Source of the DNA: Dillenia suffruticosa
Taxonomy: Eukaryota > Streptophyta > Magnoliopsida > Dilleniales > Dilleniaceae
Reading direction: 5' to 3'
Assembly: GCA_033439265.1 (NCBI GenBank)
Contig: JAVTVX010000020.1
Span: 20,726,001-20,790,000, forward strand
Length of the DNA stretch: 64,000 nt
Made by a program: the position numbers and the translations under genes. This document shows, in pieces, positions 61,831-64,000 of the stretch. The notes beneath the pieces are model-generated. The model worked only from the letters and a program-made list of their open reading frames with translations. It ran no database searches and was not told the DNA's origin. Position 1 is the first letter of the stretch. Each line of letters opens with the position of its first letter.

Positions 61831-63770
61831 TCAGATTTGAAATCTATCATACTTGAGGGGTTTTGGGAAGAGATCAACCACTTGTTCTAGAGTCTTCACA
61901 TATTTTGTCTCGATCTCGTTGATTGCAATGCACTCTTGAATAAAATGGAATTTTGAATCAATATGCTTACTTCGTTCATGAAACACTGAGTTTTTTGCTA
62001 GAGGCATGGCTGACTTGTTGTCCATGATAATCTTGGTTGGGTCTTGTTCTCCAAAATGAAGTTCTCTTAGCAATCTCCTTAGCCATACGGCATTCCTCTT
62101 CTTGTCAAGCTTCTCTTTCTTAGCCTTGACCCACTTAGCCTCTGCCAGGTCTTCTGGCAATTTTCGCATATGGGTTCTTCTTCAATGTTGTCCTCTTGAT
62201 CCCCTTCTGAATTGGCCTGTCCACAGACTGCACCTCATAGAGTTGATGATCCTAGTGTGATAAGCATTCACCATCTTTGCCCTAGGCAAGACATAAACCT
62301 TCTTCTTCTTCTCAGAAACCTCTATGAAGGTCAACTGCTCATCATTAGAAAATAGACAAAATAAATTTTCACTGTGCATGATTTTGGTAGCGTCATACAA
62401 CACGTGTATGTTTCGAAATCTTGGAGGCTATTCACTTGGGCTTGTTGGTGTATTAGGGGTTCTGTCCTCATCTTGACTCCTTGCTCCCTGTTCTCTTCTT
62501 CTCCCAAATAAGGAATAAATTCATATTTCTCTCCTTTTTTGGTGCTCCAATCCCATGAGACACTTTCTTCTAACTTCACATCTCTGTTTACCACCAATTT
62601 TTTGCTATTACGGTCAAACCACTTCTACACTTTTGTGTCTTCAGCATACCCAATGAACACCATCTCTTTACTTCTATCATCAAGCTTTATCCTCTCCTGC
62701 TCCATTATATGAACGTATGCGACAGACCCGAACACTCTTGATTGCCTCACGATTGGTTTCTTCCCTCCACTCCATACTTCCTGAAAAGTCTTTTTCTCCA
62801 AACTCTTTGTTGGTGATCTATTATAGACATAAACTGCACACATAATAGATTCAGCCCAGAATTCCCTAGGCATGCCTTTGCTTCTTAGCGTTGTCTTAGC
62901 CATATTGAGAATCATCCTATTCTTCCTTTTAGTGACTCTGTTTTGTTGTGGTGATCTTAGCACCGTCATAGGATGTTTAATCCCATGAGCTTCACAAAAA
63001 AATTTGAATTCATTAGAGATAACTCCTCACCTCTATCTGTCCTTAAGACTTTGATCTGGTAGTAGCTTTCTTTCTTTGCCCGACTTTTGAACTTTTTGAA
63101 CACATCAGAAGTCTCGCTCTTATTTTTCAAAAAATACACCCATGTTTTCTGCGAGTAGTCATCGATGAAGAGAATAAAGTATGAATTGTTCCCCAAAGAT
63201 TGAGGCTTTCTCAATCCGCATACATCAGCATGAACAAGTTGTAGCAGGTTGATGGCTCTTGAATTTGACATTTGGAGAAAACTCCTCCTCAGATGCTTCC
63301 CAAGCAAGAACACCTCACACAACTGGTTTGGATGATTAATCACAGGAATCCCATTCACCATGCTTTTTTTCTCTTAAAAGTCTTGAGACGTTCAAAGTTG
63401 AGATACTCGTATCTCATGTGCTATATCCATGGAGGATCCTGAACACCAATATGTATACACTTCGCTTCCATCGTCTTCAAGTAGAGTAAAAACATGCGAT
63501 TTTTTGTCATAAGAACTTTAGCAACGAGTCTATCTTCTTGGTCTCTCCATAGTCACTTTATGCCCGTTCTCTAAGAGTTGTCCGATACTCAAGATGTTGC
63601 TCTTCATCTTGGATATATAGTAGATATTGTGTAGTATTTCGTGGCCTCCATTTTTCGTGGACAAAATCACCGAATTGTTTCCCTCGATTTCAACACTTGT
63701 GTCATCACCAAATCCTTCATAGCCCATCATTTTCAGGCCTAAGTCCACGAACTTGCTCTTCTCCTGTCAT
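61831..63770 (-). pseudogene. copia pol relic, copy 2
   Basis: Minus-strand order from the right: ASNHM with KSKFVDLGLKM and a pre-integrase stretch including HEILHNIYYISKMKSNILS (63748-63530), integrase core with VHADVCG, FILFIDDYSQKTWVYFLK and LRTDRGEE (63361-62966), the SPQQNRVTKRKNR region to AYVHIMEQERIKLDDRSKEM (62969-62625), a linker (62597-62182), and the RNase H end with IIMDNKSAM, HERSKHIDSKFHFIQE and LFPKPL (62169-61831). Reverse transcriptase is largely deleted and frames change between blocks, so no polyprotein can be made. It is better preserved than the copy-1 version. Confidence 0.9.
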
Positions 63771-63787
63771 ATGGTTGCTTGCAGCAT

Positions 63788-64000
63788 TTTATTAATCAGA
63801 TACCAACAATGCAACAATTGATAGATTACATGAGCATACAACCACCCTATGGCCTTGCAAATAGATAATATCGAGAATGCCATCAAGCATTTTTTTTTCT
63901 CAAATGTATCGAAGAATCTTCAATTGCATAAGAGATCATTATTTATGATTAATATGTATGATGTAAAGATTTAGGGTATTTAAAAGGCGGTATGCATCGC
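63788..64000. repeat. Start of a third, partial copy of the unit
   Basis: From attaatcagataccaacaatg the last 213 bases match 59311-59536 of copy 2 and, from tgatagattacatgagcata on, 35648-35822 of copy 1. It shares the attaatcagatacc extension with copy 2 only. A few percent of positions differ from copy 2. Confidence 0.9.

Larger units (their letters stand above)
45048..63787. repeat. Segmental duplication, copy 2
   Basis: It matches copy 1 from 20782 in the same order and orientation: NAC exon 3, intron 2, exon 2, intron 1, exon 1, promoter, the intergenic stretch and the copia element. The offset is about 24.27 kb at the left end and about 24.0 kb at the copia element. Differences are substitutions of a few percent by eye plus many indels and insertions. 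The match ends within copia pol at about 63787. Confidence 0.93.
61443..63787 (-). mobile_element. Ty1/copia element in copy 2, truncated in pol
   Basis: The left LTR (61443-61790) has the canonical TG start and CA end and follows the target duplication gagtg (61438-61442), the same insertion site as in copy 1. A minus-strand polypurine tract ending ACGGGG lies at 61791-61796. Then come RNase H, integrase and pre-integrase/protease-junction fragments reading right to left. At 63787 the element stops within the ASNHM motif region and joins a third copy of flanking sequence. No right LTR is seen. Confidence 0.9.

Noticed and set aside
1-64000. tRNA, rRNA, CRISPR, telomere repeats, conserved miRNA precursors (miR156, 159, 164, 166, 172 and similar)
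   Set aside because: None seen by eye. The only tRNA-like boxes belong to SINE-type insertions. Repeats are microsatellites, LTRs or duplications and not spaced arrays.

Overview
This window is AT-rich nuclear DNA from a flowering plant, most likely a eudicot. The evidence is spliced genes with GT-AG introns, plant-type NAC transcription-factor genes, a plant-type arabinose-5-phosphate isomerase, LTR retrotransposons, SINE-like elements and many (GA)n/(CT)n tracts. There are no operons, rRNA or CRISPR arrays. I cannot name the species from sequence alone.

Layout. 1-4308 is the decayed right part of a Ty1/copia element (partial 5' LTR, primer-binding site, gag relic, RNase H relic, full 3' LTR). 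5219-8183 holds two related miniature LTR elements (TRIM/LARD-like, minus strand) 217 bp apart, each with two LTRs, a Met-tRNA primer-binding site, a polypurine tract and near-matching 5-bp target-site duplications. 8667-11203 is an intact three-exon gene for arabinose-5-phosphate isomerase (SIS domain plus two CBS motifs; SETH3/KdsD type). 12528-13476 (minus) is a frameshifted remnant of a JMJ14/15/18-type histone demethylase gene, recognised by its C5HC2 zinc-finger region. 13.8-20.7 kb is mostly non-coding, with small repeats.

From about 20.78 kb rightwards the window is dominated by a tandem segmental duplication with a unit of about 24.3 kb. Copy 1 is 20782 to about 45047; copy 2 starts at 45048. 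Each copy carries a minus-strand NAC gene (three exons; 301 aa in copy 1, 281 aa in copy 2), the same long non-coding stretch, and the same copia insertion. The duplication junction lies inside the last coding exon of NAC copy 2, which therefore has a short replacement C-terminus. Immediately left of the junction is the orphaned last exon of a minus-strand membrane-protein gene (44386-44562). Copy 2 has gained at least three SINE-like insertions with 14-bp target-site duplications, several short tandem duplications and much longer (GA)n tracts. Copy 1 has gained nested insertions inside its copia element (a GC-rich LTR-like segment and a CACTA-like terminus). At 63788 copy 2 jumps from the copia pol region back to sequence already present at 59311, so a third partial repeat begins at the right edge.

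The genes with visible function are therefore one cell-wall sugar-precursor enzyme and a recently duplicated, diverging NAC pair. Everything else is mobile-element or intergenic material.
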